Of a stretch of DNA of 64,000 nt, positions 1-9,352 are shown piece by piece (the first letter of the stretch is position 1; every line of letters begins with the position of its first letter). Where the stretch lies: assembly GCF_004358675.1 (NCBI RefSeq), contig NZ_SMZO01000003.1:1-64000 (forward strand), read 5' to 3'. Source of the DNA: Meridianimarinicoccus aquatilis. Its GTDB lineage: Bacteria; Pseudomonadota; Alphaproteobacteria; Rhodobacterales; Rhodobacteraceae. The notes under the pieces are model-generated. The model was not told where the DNA came from. It saw only the letters and a program-made list of their open reading frames with translations, and made no database searches. A program made the position numbers and the translations under genes.

Positions 1-1
1 T

Positions 2-1537
2 GATCCCGGTTCAGGCATGTCGCGACTGGTGACAGAACGCGTCACCCGCGCCGAAGCAGAACAACGCAGAGGCCGGGCTGGACGTGTCGCCCCTGGCACC
101 TGCTATCGGCTGTGGACCCGCGGCGAAGAAGGCGCTTTCGCCGCTTATCCGCCTGCTGAAATAGAAGCGGCAGACTTGACCGGGCTCGCCCTTGATCTGG
201 CCCAATGGGGCGCCCAAGCCGGGGAACTGGCCTTTTTAACACCGCCCCCCTCAGCCGCTCTTGCGGAAGCTCAGTCGCTTTTGACAAACTTGGGCGCGCT
301 AGACCCTGAGGGGCGCATCACGGCTCATGGCAAGGCCCTTGCAGCACTGCCATTGCACCCAAGGCTGGGCCATATGCTGGAAAGGGCCGGCGCGCAGGCG
401 GCGCCCCTCGCCGCGCTTATGGCGGACCGCGATCCGCTTCGAACGCCAGCAGGATGCGACTTGGACCTACGCCTGCGCGCCCTACGAGGCGGCCCTGACG
501 CCGATCCGGCAGCGCGCAAACGAATATCGGCGGAATCCAAGCGCCTGTCTCGCCTTGCCAGGTCCAAAGAACACACCCTAAGCACCGGAGAAATGGCCGC
601 GCTGGCCTATCCCGACCGCATCGCGCTGCACCGCCCCGGCGACGCCCCGCGGTTTGTCATGTCCGGCGGCAAAGGGGCCGCTCTGCCGGAAAGCGACCCG
701 TTGGCAAACCAGCGCCTTCTGGCGGTGACGGACCTTGACGGCAACCCTCGTGAAGCAAAGATCCGTTGCGCCGCGCCTCTGTCGGAAAGCGCCCTGCGGG
801 ACCTCTTCGCCGACCAAATCGAAAGGGTGGAAGTGACAGACTGGTCGCGCCGCGAGCGCAAAGTCGTTGCCCGCGTTCAAGAGCGGTTCGGAGCATTGGT
901 CCTGTCGGACAAGCCGTGGAAAGATGCCCCCCCAGAAATGCTATGCACCGCAGCACTGATGGGGGTCCGGGATCTGGGATTGGACCTGTTCAGCGGCGCC
1001 CGCGCCTTTTCACTGCTGCGCGCAAGGTTGCGGGTGGCGCGCGCGGAACAGCCTGACTTGCCGGACCCGTCGCCCGAAGCCCTTTTGGAAGCGGCAGAGA
1101 CGTGGCTCTTGCCGTTCCTGAACGGAATTCGAACCGCAACTGAGCTTCGCAGTTTCGATCCTACGCCCGCACTGCGCGCCAGTTTGGACTATGACCAGCA
1201 ACAGGCTTTGGACCGGATTGCCCCAGCAAGCTACGAAACCCCCCTCGGCAGACGCGTGGCCATCGACTATTCAGGCGACGCCCCCGAAATTGCACTGCGC
1301 CTGCAAGAGTTGTTTGGCGAAACACGGCACCCGCGCGTTGGTGGGCAGCCTTTGCGCGTGACACTGCTGTCGCCCGCCCACAAACCGGTGCAGACGACGA
1401 TGGACCTGCCAGGCTTCTGGGCCGGAAGCTATGCCGATGTGCGCAAAGACATGCGAGCCCGTTATCCCCGCCACCCTTGGCCAGAAGATCCGACTCAAGC
1501 AGACCCAACCCTGCGCGCAAAACCCCGTGGTCGTTAA
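2..1537 (+). CDS. hrpB: ATP-dependent helicase HrpB, C-terminal part (gene starts before the window)
   Basis: This is a DEAH-box helicase of the HrpB family; its cellular role is poorly defined in most bacteria. The open frame runs from the first bases of the window, so the start is missing. The residues before the first internal Met (DPGSG) continue the helicase fold. Visible parts are helicase motif VI (QRRGRAGR, around residues 20-27 of the fragment), the winged-helix/HA2-like region, and the HrpB-specific C-terminal domain with LGRRVAIDYSGD and a basic tail. Full-length HrpB is about 800 residues, so roughly the last 510 are here. The stop is at 1537. I see no frameshift. Confidence 0.93.
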   Translation, partial: DPGSGMSRLVTERVTRAEAEQRRGRAGRVAPGTCYRLWTRGEEGAFAAYPPAEIEAADLTGLALDLAQWGAQAGELAFLTPPPSAALAEAQSLLTNLGALDPEGRITAHGKALAALPLHPRLGHMLERAGAQAAPLAALMADRDPLRTPAGCDLDLRLRALRGGPDADPAARKRISAESKRLSRLARSKEHTLSTGEMAALAYPDRIALHRPGDAPRFVMSGGKGAALPESDPLANQRLLAVTDLDGNPREAKIRCAAPLSESALRDLFADQIERVEVTDWSRRERKVVARVQERFGALVLSDKPWKDAPPEMLCTAALMGVRDLGLDLFSGARAFSLLRARLRVARAEQPDLPDPSPEALLEAAETWLLPFLNGIRTATELRSFDPTPALRASLDYDQQQALDRIAPASYETPLGRRVAIDYSGDAPEIALRLQELFGETRHPRVGGQPLRVTLLSPAHKPVQTTMDLPGFWAGSYADVRKDMRARYPRHPWPEDPTQADPTLRAKPRGR

Positions 1538-1550
1538 GACAGCAAAAAGA

Positions 1551-1622
1551 AGCTCCCGCCCGTCGTTGCGGCCTTACAGCCGCTACCTCCCGTTGGGCGT
1601 GGCAGGCTTCGCCTGCGGGTGC
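1551..1622 (+). repeat. Dispersed double-hairpin repeat, copy A
   Basis: This is one of three related elements in the window (others at 1761-1828 minus and 38113-38185 plus). The shared order is: conserved block gctcccgcccgtc, a first small hairpin, conserved block tcccgttgggc, a second hairpin. Here the first stem is gcggc (1568-1572) with gccgc (1579-1583). The second is gcaggc (1602-1607), loop ttc, gcctgc (1611-1616). The stems differ in sequence from copy C while pairing is kept. It begins about 14 bp after the hrpB stop and could also affect 3'-end formation. Confidence 0.7.
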
Positions 1623-1760
1623 AACCTTGATGAGCCCGTACATTCCCCCATGGCAATCCTTTTTATGTAGTTAACGAACCGATCCCATCAAGACAAAGGA
1701 CCTTGGCTCAGCGGTGTCGAACACCGCCCGTATCGCTGCCACACCTCTATCCGATGAAGC

Positions 1761-1828
1761 CACCGCAGGCGAAGCCTGCCGGGCCCAACGGGATGAGGCA
1801 TCGGCAGATGTCGAAGACGGGCGGGAGC
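1761..1828 (-). repeat. Dispersed double-hairpin repeat, copy B (inverted relative to A)
   Basis: This is the reverse-strand copy of the element at 1551-1622. On the minus strand it reads gctcccgcccgtc, an imperfect gacatc/gatgcc hairpin, a block close to atcccgttgggc, then the same gcaggc-ttc-gcctgc hairpin as copy A (plus-strand positions 1765-1779). Copies A and B face each other about 140 bp apart, so the intergenic transcript could fold into one large structure. Confidence 0.7.
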
Positions 1829-1967
1829 ATCCCTTTCCTTCACACAAGTCGTCGCCAATGAAGGCCGCCCCGTCGGAAATGGCGTTCATCTTCTTGGCGC
1901 GTCACAGTACCGTCTAAAACAACCCAGCGCCATAAGACCTACCCCGTCTCAAAGGACAACCGCACCC

Positions 1968-3380
1968 ATGTTCCTCAGCGTCTTCGACATCTTCAAGGTC
2001 GGTATCGGCCCGTCCTCCTCCCACACGATGGGCCCCATGACAGCCGGCGCGCGGTTTTTGGACGACCTGCGCGGCGGTGCTGAAAAGCTGCCAGGCGCAG
2101 GCGATCTTGCTGCATTGCGCGCCACCCTACACGGCTCGCTCGCGTTCACGGGCAAAGGACACGCCACAGACCGCGCCGTGATCCTTGGCTTGCAAGGCTT
2201 TCAGCCGCACACGCTTGATCCAGATGCTGCCGATGCTGCGCTCGCCGCCATTCGTAACGCTGGTCAGGTCACACCGCCGGACCTCCCACCGCTTGCCTTT
2301 GCGCCGGACGCGGACCTCGTCTTTGACTACGGCCCGCCCCTGCCCGGCCATCCGAACGGACTGGTCCTGCTTGCGCTGGACACGGCCGGAAACCCGTACC
2401 ACCGACAAACCTACTACTCCGTCGGTGGTGGCTTCGTTCTGACCGAAGCTGAACTTGCAGAGCAAGAGGCCTCAACCAACGATCTGCACGCCGAAAAGGC
2501 CGCGCATGGCTATCCGTACCCGTTCGGCTCTGCCCGTGAGATGCTGACCATGGGGGCCGCCTCAAACCTGTCTATCGCCGAGATGAAACGCGCCAATGAA
2601 CGCGCCCACAGCCCCAACAGCGCGCTAGATGCCGATCTCGACGCGCTTTGGGCCACCATGGACGGCGTGATCGACCGGGGTCTGTCCCAAAGCGGGATTC
2701 TTCCAGGAGGTTTGAACGTACGCCGCCGTGCACGCACCATTCACGACCAATTGACTGCTGAAGCAGGACGCAACCTTGCCCAACCCCACGTGGTCAATGA
2801 CTGGCTGTCAGTCTACGCCATGGCCGTGAACGAAGAAAACGCCGCCGGAGGGCGCGTCGTCACCTCGCCCACCAATGGCGCGGCCGGCGTCGTGCCCGCG
2901 GTCATCCGCTACTACCGAGACCACTGTATCGGGGCCACGCAAGGCGGCATTCGCGACTTTCTGCTGACCGCCGCCGCCATTGGCGGGCTGATCAAGCATA
3001 ACGCATCCATTTCAGGGGCAGAGTGCGGCTGTCAGGCCGAAGTCGGGTCGGCCTCGGCCATGGCTGCTGCCGGGATCTGCGCCGCGCTGGGCGGGACCAA
3101 TGCACAGATCGAAAACGCTGCCGAAATCGCGCTGGAACATCACCTTGGCATGACCTGCGATCCGGCGGCCGGCCTCGTTCAGGTGCCCTGCATCGAACGC
3201 AACGGCCTTGGCGCGATCAAGGCGGTTTCCGCGGCGTCACTGGCCCTGCGCGGTGATGGGCAACACTTCATGCCGCTGGACAACTGTATTGAAACCATGC
3301 GCCAGACCGGGCGCGACATGTCCGAGAAGTACAAGGAAACCTCGCTGGGCGGTCTGGCGGTCAATTTACCCGAGTGCTAG
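1968..3380 (+). CDS. sdaA: L-serine ammonia-lyase (L-serine dehydratase), iron-sulfur type, single chain
   Basis: The enzyme converts L-serine to pyruvate and ammonia in the cytosol, feeding serine into central carbon metabolism. At 470 residues it matches the single-chain SdaA/SdaB form with beta and alpha domains fused. The N-terminus has the family signature [20 protein letters not shown]. The C-terminal alpha domain shows [13 protein letters not shown] and cysteines in [12 protein letters not shown] and [12 protein letters not shown] that should ligate the [4Fe-4S] cluster. The start ATG follows an aaagga-type ribosome site. The next gene is convergent, so it is probably transcribed alone. 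Confidence 0.95.
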   Translation: MFLSVFDIFKVGIGPSSSHTMGPMTAGARFLDDLRGGAEKLPGAGDLAALRATLHGSLAFTGKGHATDRAVILGLQGFQPHTLDPDAADAALAAIRNAGQVTPPDLPPLAFAPDADLVFDYGPPLPGHPNGLVLLALDTAGNPYHRQTYYSVGGGFVLTEAELAEQEASTNDLHAEKAAHGYPYPFGSAREMLTMGAASNLSIAEMKRANERAHSPNSALDADLDALWATMDGVIDRGLSQSGILPGGLNVRRRARTIHDQLTAEAGRNLAQPHVVNDWLSVYAMAVNEENAAGGRVVTSPTNGAAGVVPAVIRYYRDHCIGATQGGIRDFLLTAAAIGGLIKHNASISGAECGCQAEVGSASAMAAAGICAALGGTNAQIENAAEIALEHHLGMTCDPAAGLVQVPCIERNGLGAIKAVSAASLALRGDGQHFMPLDNCIETMRQTGRDMSEKYKETSLGGLAVNLPEC

Positions 3381-3423
3381 CAACCGATTCCGTCGGGGTG
3401 CGTCAGCAAGCGAGGGGCGGCGC

Positions 3424-4080
3424 TTAGGCCGCTTGTCCGGATCTCCGCGCACCAATTGCGGCGACGGCAAGAGCCCCAAACAACAACAGGCCACTTGCGG
3501 GCAACGGTACGTTGGCGGTGCCATGGGGCTGAAACGATCGCGGGTTCAGCAGCAAAGCACTTGTTGGAAAGACGACCCACACATCCGATGCAATTTGAAC
3601 ATTCGGCAAACCGATGGGCGCAGTACCGACCACGCCTGAGGGCGCAAGATCGTAATAGACATTCTGCGCCCGACTCCCTGTTGTCGTCACTTGGGTGAAC
3701 TGACCAGTGCTTGAAGAGAACGGCAGATCGATGATGAAACTTGGCGTATTTGACGCATAGATCGCGTTGATCGGTGGCAGGTCGGGGTCCGTTGCATCGA
3801 ATTGAAACGCGAACATCAGAAAATCAAAGGTCGCGGTATCGGGCACAGTTGCGTCATCGACAATCACATGCGGTGCGGTCGATCCGATCGTTACGTCTTT
3901 GACCAGCGGTGGATTTGCCGAGGCGAACGCGGTCGTACCCTGATACCCGACAAAATCGGAAACTGTGATTTGGCCGGTAAGGACCGACGATCCGTCGATC
4001 GTCAATGTCGGCGGTGGCAGCAGCTGCAAGATCGCCGCTGAAACCGACCCAGCAGACATGGCTCCAATGCCGCTGATCAT
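3424..4080 (-). CDS. VPLPA-CTERM sorting-domain protein (surface or exported, function unknown)
   Basis: This is a 218-residue protein whose last 27 or so residues form a sorting tag: VPLPASGLLLFGALAVAAIG, then a basic ARR end. Such tails are known substrates of rhodobacterial exosortases, which cleave and anchor or release the protein at the envelope. The middle is beta-rich, Thr/Asp/Pro-rich and low in Cys, typical of secreted proteins. The N-terminus (MISGIGAMSAGSVSAAI) is a short, weak signal peptide. An in-frame stop lies 18 bp upstream, so no longer start exists; the leader may be truncated. The gene is convergent with sdaA. Binding target unknown. Confidence 0.8.
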   Translation of the reverse strand: MISGIGAMSAGSVSAAILQLLPPPTLTIDGSSVLTGQITVSDFVGYQGTTAFASANPPLVKDVTIGSTAPHVIVDDATVPDTATFDFLMFAFQFDATDPDLPPINAIYASNTPSFIIDLPFSSSTGQFTQVTTTGSRAQNVYYDLAPSGVVGTAPIGLPNVQIASDVWVVFPTSALLLNPRSFQPHGTANVPLPASGLLLFGALAVAAIGARRSGQAA

Positions 4081-4219
4081 CGCTGCGGGGCAAACTCATT
4101 CTGTGAGCACGTTGTTCTTTCCTGATGGGGCAAAGCGAGGCGACTCAAAACCTAGCAACTCCACAAGATTCTGGGCTCACATGGCACCAATGCACCCGCC
4201 CCAGACCCCACCGGTTGCC

Positions 4220-4780
4220 AGATTTTGCTGCACCAAACCGGTCCTGCACCGCACGTTCGGGCGGCCTGCGGCGGCCGGTACACGACACAGGGCAATCTCC
4301 CCAGTAACGGCGCGTCTGCCCCGCACAGGGTCGTCGCGTCGAAAGTGTCAGAGACCCAAACATTGTCCTCATGCCCAAGTGGCAAATCTATCGCACGGCC
4401 CGACGCGCCGATTCTGACAGTCGACTGAACCGCAGCTTGCCCGCCCGACAGGGCCGCATGGACCAGCGCCCCCAATGGTCCAAGTCCCCGTCAAACCCGA
4501 CAAGGGCCGCCTTGCCGTATGACGCAGCCCGCGCACCCCATTGACCTGCGAGGACTCCGCCACGCCGAAGGTCAGGCTCTTCGCATATCTCGAACAATGG
4601 CGATAAGCCCTGCGTGAATGCCCCCGTCCACGTCTTGGCCCGCGGCATAAACAGGCTTTGCAAAACCCACGACCCTTGCTATCAGCCCCGCATGGACACA
4701 CGCACCGCTCTCCGACGCCGCCGCGCAATCGCCTGAGCCCGCCTTCGCGGGGCCCTGCCCCCGTGCCTGTCCATCACCAA
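4220..4780 (-). pseudogene. Decayed DUF1185 (amino acid synthesis family) gene, frameshifted
   Basis: No single frame stays open, but two minus-strand frames together carry DUF1185-like blocks in the right order. The first frame (about 4663 to 4470) reads GAFTQGLSPLFEICEE and ASYGKAALVGFDGDLDHW. After a frame change near 4475 the second (about 4474 to 4225) reads GALVHAALSGGQ, GRAIDLPLGHEDNVWVSDTF and a degraded C-terminus. In intact members these correspond to the LSPL, SYGKAAIVG.DGELEH and AIDVPL..KDAAWVRSHFDA blocks. The N-terminal part is not recognisable. No start or ribosome site was found. Recognition is from memory of the family, not a search. Confidence 0.68.
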
Positions 4781-4850
4781 TCCAACCACTGAACATTGAC
4801 ACGCCCCCGTGCCTGCGGCACGAAAAGGGCTTCCTGACGAGGACACGCTG

Positions 4851-6035
4851 ATGATCCCCTCCGTTTTGCCGACCTATAACCGCACGCCGCTCACCTTTGT
4901 GAAGGGGGATGGCGCCTGGCTGACCGAGGCGGATGGTCGCCGCTTCCTCGATCTGACCGCAGGGATCGCTGTCAACGCGCTCGGCCATGCCCACCCGGCA
5001 CTGGTCAAGGCGCTGACAGATCAGGCGCAGGCCCTGTGGCATACCTCGAACCTGTATCGCATTCCCCAGCAAGAGGCGCTGGCCGATGCCTTGGTGGGCG
5101 CCACCTTTGCCGATACTGTGTTCTTTACCAATTCCGGCACCGAAAGCTGCGAGTTGGCGGTCAAAATGGCGCGGAAATACTGGTTCGATAAAGGTCAGCC
5201 AGACCGGACCGACATCATCACCTTTGATGGCTCGTTCCACGGGCGGTCCGCGGCCGGCATCGCCGCTGCGGGGTCGGAAAAGATGACAAAGGGCTTCGCG
5301 CCGCTGCTGCCGGGCTTCACCCATCTGGCGTGGGGGGACCACGATGCCCTGCACGCTGCCGTAACGACCACCACCGCCGCAATCCTGATCGAGCCCGTGC
5401 AAGGCGAAGGCGGCATCCGCCCCCTGCCCGATGCCTGCCTGAAAGGTCTGCGCGCACTCTGCGACGAAACCGGCGCGCTGCTGATCCTCGACGAAGTCCA
5501 ATGCGGCATGGGTCGGACCGGCCGGCTCTTTGCCCATGAATTTGCAGGCATCACCCCCGACATCATGATGGTGGCCAAGGGCATCGGCGGGGGCTTCCCG
5601 CTTGGCGCTGTGCTGGCGACTGAAAACGCGGCCTCTGGCATGACGGCTGGCACCCACGGATCCACCTACGGGGGCAACCCCCTGGGCTGCGCCGTCGGGC
5701 TTGAAGTGATGCGCCACATCGTCGATCCGGCCTTCCTTGCCGAGGTGACCCGCAAATCGGCCGCCTTCCGGCAATCCATCGAAGGAGTGGTGGGACAGCA
5801 CCCTGACGTGTTCGATCACGTGCGCGGAACCGGCTTGATGCTGGGATTGAAATGCAAAGTGCCGGCCGGCGATGTGGTCGCCGCCGCCACGGCTCAAAAC
5901 CTGTTGACCGTCCCCGCCGCCGATAACGTGGTGCGCCTTCTGCCGCCGCTGACAATCACCGACAGCGATCTGGCCGAAGCTACTGAACGCCTGCACGCCG
6001 CTGCAACCGCCGTGGCCGCCCATGAACCCGCCTGA
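4851..6035 (+). CDS. argD: Acetylornithine aminotransferase (class III, PLP)
   Basis: The enzyme transaminates N-acetylglutamate 5-semialdehyde to N2-acetylornithine in arginine biosynthesis, and may also act on succinyl-diaminopimelate precursors. It has 394 residues from ATG 4851, which follows a gacgagg ribosome site; the upstream GTG at 4809 would add 14 unlikely residues. Class III features include NSGTESCELAVKMAR, the Asp motif ILDEVQCGMGRTG and the PLP lysine in MMVAKGIGGGFPLG. argF follows after about 155 bp, the usual alphaproteobacterial argD-argF order. The upstream neighbour is the decayed DUF1185 gene on the other strand. Confidence 0.95.
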   Translation: MIPSVLPTYNRTPLTFVKGDGAWLTEADGRRFLDLTAGIAVNALGHAHPALVKALTDQAQALWHTSNLYRIPQQEALADALVGATFADTVFFTNSGTESCELAVKMARKYWFDKGQPDRTDIITFDGSFHGRSAAGIAAAGSEKMTKGFAPLLPGFTHLAWGDHDALHAAVTTTTAAILIEPVQGEGGIRPLPDACLKGLRALCDETGALLILDEVQCGMGRTGRLFAHEFAGITPDIMMVAKGIGGGFPLGAVLATENAASGMTAGTHGSTYGGNPLGCAVGLEVMRHIVDPAFLAEVTRKSAAFRQSIEGVVGQHPDVFDHVRGTGLMLGLKCKVPAGDVVAAATAQNLLTVPAADNVVRLLPPLTITDSDLAEATERLHAAATAVAAHEPA

Positions 6036-6191
6036 CACCCGGCGCCGGTCCCGCAATGAACGCGGCAAGCCAGCACAGCCGACCCCACACCGCAGATGCG
6101 CCGCCCCCTGCGGACAGCTTTGATCAAATCATATCTTCGCGGCGTCCGTGCGGCGAACAGCCCCCCGGAGTCCGACAAAAGGCCCTGACCC

Positions 6192-7118
6192 ATGAACCAT
6201 TTCCTCGACCTGCACAAAACCGCCCCCGCCGATCTTCGCGCGATGATCGATCAGGCCGCTGCCATGAAAACTGCCCGTGCCGGGGCTCCGCGCGGCACGC
6301 CTGACGCCGATGCCGCCCTTGCGGGCCGTGTTGTGGCGTTGGTGTTTGAAAAGCCGTCCACCCGCACGCGGGTGAGCTTTGATGTGGGCGTGCGCCAGAT
6401 GGGCGGCGAAACGCTGGTCCTGTCCGGCGCAGACATGCAACTCGGCCACGGCGAATCCATCGCCGACACGGCCCGCGTTCTGTCGCGCTATGTGGACCTG
6501 ATCATGATCCGCACGTTTGAAGAATCCACCCTGCTGGAACTGGCCGAATACGCCACAGTGCCGGTCATCAACGGGCTGACAAACCGCACCCACCCCTGCC
6601 AGATCATGGCCGACATCCTGACGTTTGAAGAACACCGTGGGCCAATCACCGGCAAACACGTGGTCTGGGCCGGGGACGGCAACAATGTCTGCGTGTCGCT
6701 GATCCATGCCGCAGGGCAGTTTGGCTTTGATCTGACCTTCACCGGCCCCGAACCGCTGGACCCGGAAGCCGACGCCATCGCCGTCGCCCGCGCCGCCGGG
6801 GCGACCATCACCCTTGAACGTGACCCGTTCAAGGCAGTGAAAGGCGCGGACCTGATCGTCACCGACACATGGGTGTCCATGCATGACCCGGCTTCGACAC
6901 GCGAACGGCGGCACAACCAGTTGCGCCCCTATCAGGTGAACGAAGAGCTGATGAAACACGCGGGCGAACAGGCCCTGTTCATGCACTGCCTGCCCGCCCA
7001 TCGCGAAGAAGAGGTCACCAGCCCGGTCATGGACGGCCCGCAATCGGTGATCTTCGACGAAGCGGAAAACCGCCTGCACGCGCAAAAGGCCGTCATGCGG
7101 TGGTGCCTTGGGGTCTGA
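6192..7118 (+). CDS. argF: Ornithine carbamoyltransferase
   Basis: The enzyme makes citrulline from ornithine and carbamoyl phosphate in arginine synthesis. The 308 residues carry all expected sites: the carbamoyl-phosphate motif [12 protein letters not shown] (about residues 54-65), [11 protein letters not shown], an ornithine-binding [10 protein letters not shown] segment where the family commonly has D-x-x-x-SMG, and FMHCLPAHR near the C-terminus. The start ATG 6192 is preceded by aaaaggccctgaccc. It is downstream of argD and nearly touches the following lipocalin-like gene, suggesting one transcript. Confidence 0.96.
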   Translation: MNHFLDLHKTAPADLRAMIDQAAAMKTARAGAPRGTPDADAALAGRVVALVFEKPSTRTRVSFDVGVRQMGGETLVLSGADMQLGHGESIADTARVLSRYVDLIMIRTFEESTLLELAEYATVPVINGLTNRTHPCQIMADILTFEEHRGPITGKHVVWAGDGNNVCVSLIHAAGQFGFDLTFTGPEPLDPEADAIAVARAAGATITLERDPFKAVKGADLIVTDTWVSMHDPASTRERRHNQLRPYQVNEELMKHAGEQALFMHCLPAHREEEVTSPVMDGPQSVIFDEAENRLHAQKAVMRWCLGV

Positions 7119-7120
7119 TA

Positions 7121-7552
7121 GTGACAGACCAACTGCTGGGAACGTGGCACTTGGCCTCGTGGACCAACACCCACCCGGACGGGAGCATCAGTCACCCGTT
7201 CGGGCCTGCCCCGACCGGCTATATCAACTACTCGGCTGATGGGTTCTTCTTTGTGCACATCGCCCGCGCGCACAGGGCACAAACCCCGTCAACGGACCCG
7301 TTCGGCGGCACCCGGGCCGAAGACAGCGCAGCAATGAAATCGCACCTCACATACGCAGGACGGTTTACGTTCAACGGCGATCATGTGCTGCACCACGTCA
7401 CCCACGCCTCGTTTCAAAACTGGGTTGGCGGCGATCAGCGCCGCGAGGTGACACTCAAAGGCGATCACCTGACACTGTCCGCAGTGGGGATCATGCTGGA
7501 CGGCGCGTCCGTGACAGCAACCCTGAACTGGACGCGAGCAAACAATGGATGA
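7121..7552 (+). CDS. Lipocalin-like domain protein
   Basis: This 143-residue protein matches the small bacterial lipocalin-like domain family: a beta-barrel opening with LLGTWHLASW, then GYINYSADGFFFVHIAR and a C-terminal LNWTRAN. The ligand is unknown. There is no signal peptide, so it is probably cytosolic. I chose GTG 7121, two bases after the argF stop, because it gives the typical LLGTW start; in-frame GTGs at 7100 and 7103 lie inside argF. Its place behind argD-argF suggests co-transcription, but no role in arginine synthesis is known for such proteins. Confidence 0.72.
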   Translation: MTDQLLGTWHLASWTNTHPDGSISHPFGPAPTGYINYSADGFFFVHIARAHRAQTPSTDPFGGTRAEDSAAMKSHLTYAGRFTFNGDHVLHHVTHASFQNWVGGDQRREVTLKGDHLTLSAVGIMLDGASVTATLNWTRANNG

Positions 7553-7633
7553 TCGCCGCCCTACCCCCACGCGCGACCTTGTGAGAACGCCCGCAGATTG
7601 GTAAGCTGCGCTAACCAATAAGGGAAAGCGCCA

Positions 7634-8803
7634 ATGCCCGTGATAACCTGCATCGACGATCTCAAAACGCTCTATAAACGGCGCGTGCCGAAAATGTTCT
7701 ACGACTACGCCGAAACCGGCAGCTGGTCGGAACAGACCTTCCGCGAAAATACATCCGATTTCGACAAACTGTATTTCCGACAGAGGGTCGCGGTGGACAT
7801 GACAAACCGCACCACCAAAACACAGATGATCGGGCAGGACGTGTCGATGCCGGTGGCGCTTGCGCCTGTCGGCCTGACCGGAATGCAGCACGCCGATGGC
7901 GAAATTCTTGCCGCACGCGCAGCCGAAAAGTTCGGCGTGCCGTTCACCCTGTCCACCCTGTCGATCTGCTCCATCGAAGATGTCGCCAAAAATACCAAGG
8001 CCCCGTTCTGGTTTCAGGTCTACACCCTGAAAGACGACGACTTCATGGAACGGCTGATGGGCCGCGCGCGCGACGCAGGGTGCTCGGCCATTGTCATCAC
8101 GTTGGACCTTCAGGTGCAGGGCCAACGCCACAAAGACCTGAAAAACGGCCTGTCTGCCCCGCCGAAACTTACGCCCGCCTCCATCGCCAATATGGCCACC
8201 AAGATCGGCTGGGGCCTCGGTATGCTGCAAACCAAGCGGCGCAGTTTCGGCAACGTGGTGGGCCACGCCAAGGGCGTTACCAATCCCGCCTCGCTGTCAT
8301 CCTGGACCGCCGAAGCGTTCGATCACGCGCTGGATTGGACCCGCGTGAAACAGCTGATGGATATGTGGGGCGGCAAAGTGATCCTGAAAGGGATCATGGA
8401 CCCCGAAGATGCCCGCCGCGCCGTGGATCTTGGCGCCGATGCCATCGTTGTGTCCAACCATGGCGGTCGCCAGCTTGACGGGGCGCTGTCCTCCATCCGG
8501 GCCCTGCCCGCGATTGTCGAAGCCGTAGGGGACCAGATCGAAGTGATGTTCGATAGTGGCATTCGCTCGGGGCAGGACATCCTCAAGGCCCGTGCACTTG
8601 GCGCGTCCGGCGTGATGATCGGCCGATCCTGGGTCTATGGGCTGGGCGCGATGGGTCAGCCCGGCGTGAAAAAGGCGCTCGAAGTTCTGCACAAGGAACT
8701 CGACACCACCATGGCGCTGTGCGGCCACCGCAACCTGAACGACGTGGGCCGCGACATTCTGTTGATCCCCGAAGACTTCGAAGGCCGCTGGCAAGGAAAC
8801 TGA
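7634..8803 (+). CDS. lldD: FMN-dependent L-lactate dehydrogenase (alpha-hydroxy acid oxidase family)
   Basis: The enzyme oxidises L-lactate to pyruvate at the cytoplasmic membrane, passing electrons to quinone. The 389 residues form one FMN-dependent alpha-hydroxy-acid dehydrogenase domain. Visible are the N-terminal DLKTLYKRRVPKMFYDY stretch, PVALAPVGLTGMQH, FQVYTLKDDDF, and the catalytic VVSNHGGRQLDGA with the active-site His and Arg (about residues 278-290). DSGIRSGQDILKA binds the FMN phosphate. The ATG follows aagggaaagcgcca. The next gene starts about 120 bp away. Other 2-hydroxy acids cannot be excluded as substrates. Confidence 0.92.
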   Translation: MPVITCIDDLKTLYKRRVPKMFYDYAETGSWSEQTFRENTSDFDKLYFRQRVAVDMTNRTTKTQMIGQDVSMPVALAPVGLTGMQHADGEILAARAAEKFGVPFTLSTLSICSIEDVAKNTKAPFWFQVYTLKDDDFMERLMGRARDAGCSAIVITLDLQVQGQRHKDLKNGLSAPPKLTPASIANMATKIGWGLGMLQTKRRSFGNVVGHAKGVTNPASLSSWTAEAFDHALDWTRVKQLMDMWGGKVILKGIMDPEDARRAVDLGADAIVVSNHGGRQLDGALSSIRALPAIVEAVGDQIEVMFDSGIRSGQDILKARALGASGVMIGRSWVYGLGAMGQPGVKKALEVLHKELDTTMALCGHRNLNDVGRDILLIPEDFEGRWQGN

Positions 8804-8926
8804 CCCCCGGCACCGCACCTGAACACGCGCAAAGGTAAGGGCCACCCGACTGGCCCGAACGCGCAAACTTGACCTAGTGTCAGGAAACGCAGCGCTGCGC
8901 CCAGTGCGCAAGGACAGGAGCATCCC

Positions 8927-9352
8927 ATGCCATTGAACCAATCCGCCGTCGCACAGATGATCACAGAAGCAGGCCAGCCCGCGCAGACCAAAGGCCGCAA
9001 GGTCTGGATCCTGGATGGCGGGAACATGATGACCGCGATGAACCACTTCAAGCAAATCACAGGGGAAGACTTCAACATGGCGGCCCTTCCCACCGTCGCA
9101 TCCGGCTTCAAACTGAAAACCGTCTCCGAAGCCGTTCTGGGCACGACCGTCAAGGTCACCCTGCGCGGCGGGTCATCCAGCAGCATCGATGGGCCGGGCA
9201 ACAAACACCACGGCCCACCAACCCTTGAAATCCAATACGCCGAAGCGCTGACGCTGGTTCCTGCCTTCCTTGGCTTCAAGAAAAAGACCGTCGTCGAAGT
9301 CAAATATTCCACCCGCGCCGAATTCGCCCGTTGGGCCGATTACGCGGTGTGA
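8927..9352 (+). CDS. Conserved-looking hypothetical protein, 141 residues
   Basis: I do not recognise the family. The ATG follows aggacaggagcatccc, a good ribosome site, and the codon use matches the neighbours. The protein has no signal peptide or membrane segment. It contains a Gly/Ser turn (RGGSSSSIDGPGNKHHG, about residues 84-100) and ends in a basic, aromatic segment (FLGFKKKTVVEVKYSTRAEF). The alternating hydrophobic pattern suggests mostly beta structure. It lies between lldD and a VPLPA-type gene, with no clear operon partner. Confidence 0.7.
   Translation: MPLNQSAVAQMITEAGQPAQTKGRKVWILDGGNMMTAMNHFKQITGEDFNMAALPTVASGFKLKTVSEAVLGTTVKVTLRGGSSSSIDGPGNKHHGPPTLEIQYAEALTLVPAFLGFKKKTVVEVKYSTRAEFARWADYAV

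Larger units (their letters stand above)
1538..1967. other. 430-bp intergenic region between hrpB and sdaA
   Basis: No convincing gene lies here; the short open frames are not protein-like in composition. It holds two copies of a hairpin repeat in opposite orientation (1551-1622 and 1761-1828). It also has a separate perfect 7-bp hairpin with a 3-nt loop near 1712-1728 (gcggtgt/acaccgc). Any sdaA promoter should lie between about 1840 and 1950; I could not identify clear -35/-10 boxes. Confidence 0.6.

Noticed and set aside
4572-6068. Long minus-strand open frame (498 codons) across argD
   Set aside because: It is the antisense shadow of argD: composition is His/Gly/Gln-rich and shows no family motif. 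Only its last part crosses the decayed DUF1185 region.
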